From NCBI GenBank assembly GCA_016302435.1, contig JAEDNQ010000140.1:1-5879 (forward strand): 5,879 nucleotides of DNA, given 5' to 3'. The position numbers and the translations under genes are program-made. Of this stretch, positions 3,786 to 5,879 are shown in pieces. The stretch is from Bacteroidaceae bacterium. GTDB lineage: Bacteria; Bacteroidota; Bacteroidia; Bacteroidales; Bacteroidaceae. Positions within the stretch are counted from its first letter, which is position 1. Each line of letters starts with the position of its first letter. A model generated the notes under the pieces. The model had not been told where the DNA came from, made no database searches, and saw only the letters and a list, made by a program, of their open reading frames with translations.

Positions 3786-5756
3786 ATGAACAAAAAGTTT
3801 TTATTAGCTTTAGCGCTAACATCTTCTTTTGCCATGCCCATGTTGGCAGAGAAGAAGGACAAGAAACAGGTTGAGCCACAGGATCCGAACGAGATGGTGG
3901 CATATCTCTTCACCTATTTCAACAGCAACGCCCCCGAAGACGAGCAGATATGCTATGCCATATCAGACGACGGCTACAACTTCACGCCTCTCAATCATGG
4001 CAACCCTGTCATCTCGTCTGACACTATCGCATACACTCAGTGTGTCCGCGACCCTCACATTCTCCGATGCGAGGACGGAAAGACTTTCTACATGGTCGTG
4101 ACTGACATGAAGTCAAGCCTCGGATGGTCAAGCAACAGAGGCATGGTGCTGCTCAAGTCTACTGACCTCATCAATTGGCAGCACTCCGCCATCAACTTCC
4201 CTACGCGATACACTAAGGAATGGAAGAACGTCATCCGCGTGTGGGCTCCCGAAACCATATACGACCACAAGGCCGGCAAATACATGGTCTTCTACTCTCT
4301 CCGCACAAGCGACCCACACAGCTTCGACAAGATATACTACCAGTATGCCAACAAGGACTTCACCGACCTTGAAGGTGAACCAAAGTGGCTCTTTGACGCT
4401 GGCAATGCCACCATCGACGGCGACATCGTATACAACGAGGAGGACAAGCTATACCACCTCTTCTACAAGCAGGAGTCGGGACGTGGCATCTATCAGGCTA
4501 CCGCAGCCAACCTTACAGACCGCTGGACAAAGATAGACGGCCACGTGGAGCAGACAAATGAGGCCGTAGAAGGCGTGGGCGTATGCAAGAGCCTTGACGG
4601 CAAGTCATGGATCATCATGTATGACTGCTATGCCAATGGCCACTACCAGTTCTGCAAGTCCAACGACCTTAAGACTTTCGAGTTTGTCCAGAACACTGAG
4701 ACTAAGGGAAAATTCACACCACGCCACGGTACTATCATCCCTATCACACGTGCTGAGAAGGAACGACTCCTGAAGGAGTTTGGCAACCACAACCAGCCTG
4801 TTCTCCCAGGATTCCATGCTGACCCAGAGATTCTCTACTCTCAGAAGACAAAGAAATACTACATCTACAGCACTACTGACGGAACTCCAGGATGGGGCGG
4901 CTATGACTTCAGCGTCTTCTCTTCAGACGACCTCACCAACTGGAAGGACGAGGGCAAGATGCTCGACGTGAAGAGCGACCAGGTGAAGTGGGCCAATGGC
5001 AATGCTTGGGCCCCATGCATCATCGAGCGCAAACAGAAGGATGGCTCTTTCAAGTACTACTTCTACTATTCAGCCCATGACACACGTCCAGGGTTCAACC
5101 GCAAGTCTATCGGATGTGCCATAAGCGACTCTCCTACAGGACCATTCGTCGACAGCGGAAAGCCTGTGGTGGACCAGCTGCCTGAAGGACAGAAACACGG
5201 ACAGCAGATTGACGTCGATGTGTTCCAAGACCCGAAGAGCGGCAAGTTCTACCTCTACTGGGGCAACGGCTACATGGCAGGCGCAGAACTTAACGACGAC
5301 ATGGTGAGCATAAAGAAGGAGACAGAGAAAATCATGACTCCTAAGGGTGGCACTCTGCAAACATGGGCCTACCGCGAAGCTCCATACGTCTTCTACCGCA
5401 AGGGCACTTACTACTTCATGTGGTCGGTTGACGACACAGGCTCGCCAAACTACCACGTGTGCTACGGCACAAGCAAGTCTCCTTTAGGCGACATCACTAT
5501 CGATGAGAACAACTACAGAGTCATAGAGCAGGTGCCAGAGGACAAAATCTACGGCACAGCACACAACTCTGTGGTGCAGGGACCTGGCAAGGACGAATGG
5601 TACATCTGCTACCACCGCATCAACAAGAACTTCGTGGATAAGAAGTACGGAGGCGGCGTCCCTGGCACACACCGAGAGGTCTGCATCGACAAGATGACGT
5701 TCGACAAGAAGGGCAACATCATCCCTGTCAAGCCTTCTCTCCACTTCATGAAATAA
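3786..5756 (+). CDS. Secreted tandem-domain glycoside hydrolase family 43 protein
   Basis: The 656-residue protein starts with a Sec signal peptide: KK, a hydrophobic core (5-20) and a likely signal peptidase I cut after Ala21 (MLA/EK). Two GH43-like five-bladed beta-propellers follow, about 38-320 and 336-655. The first has VRDPHIL (87-93, Asp89), WAPETIYD (153-160), IDGDIVYN (210-217, Asp211) and EGVGV (262-266, Glu262). The second has GFHADPEILY (342-351, Asp346), WAPCIIE (408-414), IDVDVFQD (475-482, Asp476) and REAPYVF (530-536, Glu531). These fit the GH43 base, pKa-modulating Asp and acid in both halves. GH43 enzymes act on arabinose-, xylose- or galactose-containing chains with inversion; the exact substrate is not evident. 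No lipobox, CBM or T9SS tail is seen, so a periplasmic location is inferred. No SusC/SusD or regulator lies within the window. The start is set by the signal peptide at the ATG at 3786, preceded by an A-rich leader. Confidence 0.9.
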   Translation: MNKKFLLALALTSSFAMPMLAEKKDKKQVEPQDPNEMVAYLFTYFNSNAPEDEQICYAISDDGYNFTPLNHGNPVISSDTIAYTQCVRDPHILRCEDGKTFYMVVTDMKSSLGWSSNRGMVLLKSTDLINWQHSAINFPTRYTKEWKNVIRVWAPETIYDHKAGKYMVFYSLRTSDPHSFDKIYYQYANKDFTDLEGEPKWLFDAGNATIDGDIVYNEEDKLYHLFYKQESGRGIYQATAANLTDRWTKIDGHVEQTNEAVEGVGVCKSLDGKSWIIMYDCYANGHYQFCKSNDLKTFEFVQNTETKGKFTPRHGTIIPITRAEKERLLKEFGNHNQPVLPGFHADPEILYSQKTKKYYIYSTTDGTPGWGGYDFSVFSSDDLTNWKDEGKMLDVKSDQVKWANGNAWAPCIIERKQKDGSFKYYFYYSAHDTRPGFNRKSIGCAISDSPTGPFVDSGKPVVDQLPEGQKHGQQIDVDVFQDPKSGKFYLYWGNGYMAGAELNDDMVSIKKETEKIMTPKGGTLQTWAYREAPYVFYRKGTYYFMWSVDDTGSPNYHVCYGTSKSPLGDITIDENNYRVIEQVPEDKIYGTAHNSVVQGPGKDEWYICYHRINKNFVDKKYGGGVPGTHREVCIDKMTFDKKGNIIPVKPSLHFMK

Positions 5757-5766
5757 TATTCAAACA

Positions 5767-5802
5767 GGTAGTGGAAGCACTATTACTGCTGAACCTACCC
5801 CT
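5767..5802 (+). other. Hairpin after the GH43 gene, no U-tract
   Basis: TAGTG-GAAG-CACTA forms a perfect 5-bp stem with a tetraloop about 10 bases after the stop codon, extendable by G-U pairs. The outer GGTAG can alternatively pair with the CTACC near 5796-5800. No run of T follows, so termination by the intrinsic mechanism is not supported. The rest of the tail to 5879 holds no gene or recognised site; it ends in seven A at the window edge. Confidence 0.35.
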
Positions 5803-5879
5803 TTCAAACATAGAGGCTATAGAAACCATGGCGACACATCATCTGACTCTCTTCTACCGCTCATGACGACGCAAAAAAA

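Noticed and set aside
5850..5879. A-tract at the right edge as part of a terminator or promoter
   Set aside because: The sequence is cut off here and no paired stem or consensus box can be assigned.

Overview
The window looks like a piece of a Bacteroidales chromosome, most likely Prevotella or a close relative. The grounds are the protein families (a Skp/OmpH-like lipoprotein, a secreted tandem GH43 enzyme), the lack of Shine-Dalgarno sequences with A-rich leaders instead, and matches to the Bacteroidetes -7 promoter element TAnnTTTG ahead of several genes. Genus is inferred from sequence character only; no rRNA or other marker is present.

Layout: (1) 1-991, minus strand: a small one-helix membrane protein of 67 residues (991-788) followed by an OmpH/Skp-family lipoprotein (627 to the left edge, 3' end cut off). 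The spacer between them carries four tandem 22-bp repeats whose variants alternate. (2) About 990-1030: a divergent promoter region, with one -7 box facing each way. (3) 1119-1469, plus: an unrecognised acidic 116-residue soluble protein. (4) 1470-1713: a spacer with the best promoter in the window, plus a three-copy short motif of which one copy overlaps the -33 region. (5) 1714-2655, plus: prs, ribose-phosphate pyrophosphokinase, complete and with all key residues. (6) 2656-2921: an AT-rich spacer with two 30-bp tandem repeats and several complementary GGTAG/CTACC motifs that could fold in alternative ways. (7) 2922-3611, plus: a MobA-like/sugar-type nucleotidyltransferase of unknown substrate. 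(8) 3612-3785: a spacer with a series of hairpins but no U-tract. (9) 3786-5756, plus: a secreted protein with two GH43-type five-bladed propellers, each appearing to keep a full Asp/Asp/Glu triad. (10) 5757-5879: a short tail with one hairpin and no gene.

The genes do not form one pathway. prs makes PRPP for nucleotide, His and Trp synthesis. The OmpH-like lipoprotein belongs to envelope maintenance. The nucleotidyltransferase probably activates a sugar or polyol phosphate for surface polymers. The GH43 protein degrades arabinose-, xylose- or galactose-containing plant polysaccharide in the periplasm or outside the cell. The gaps between genes (about 160-270 bp) suggest mostly single-gene transcripts. 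No rRNA, tRNA, CRISPR, transposase or convincing intrinsic terminator was seen. The least ordinary parts are the intergenic repeats and the doubly intact GH43 architecture.
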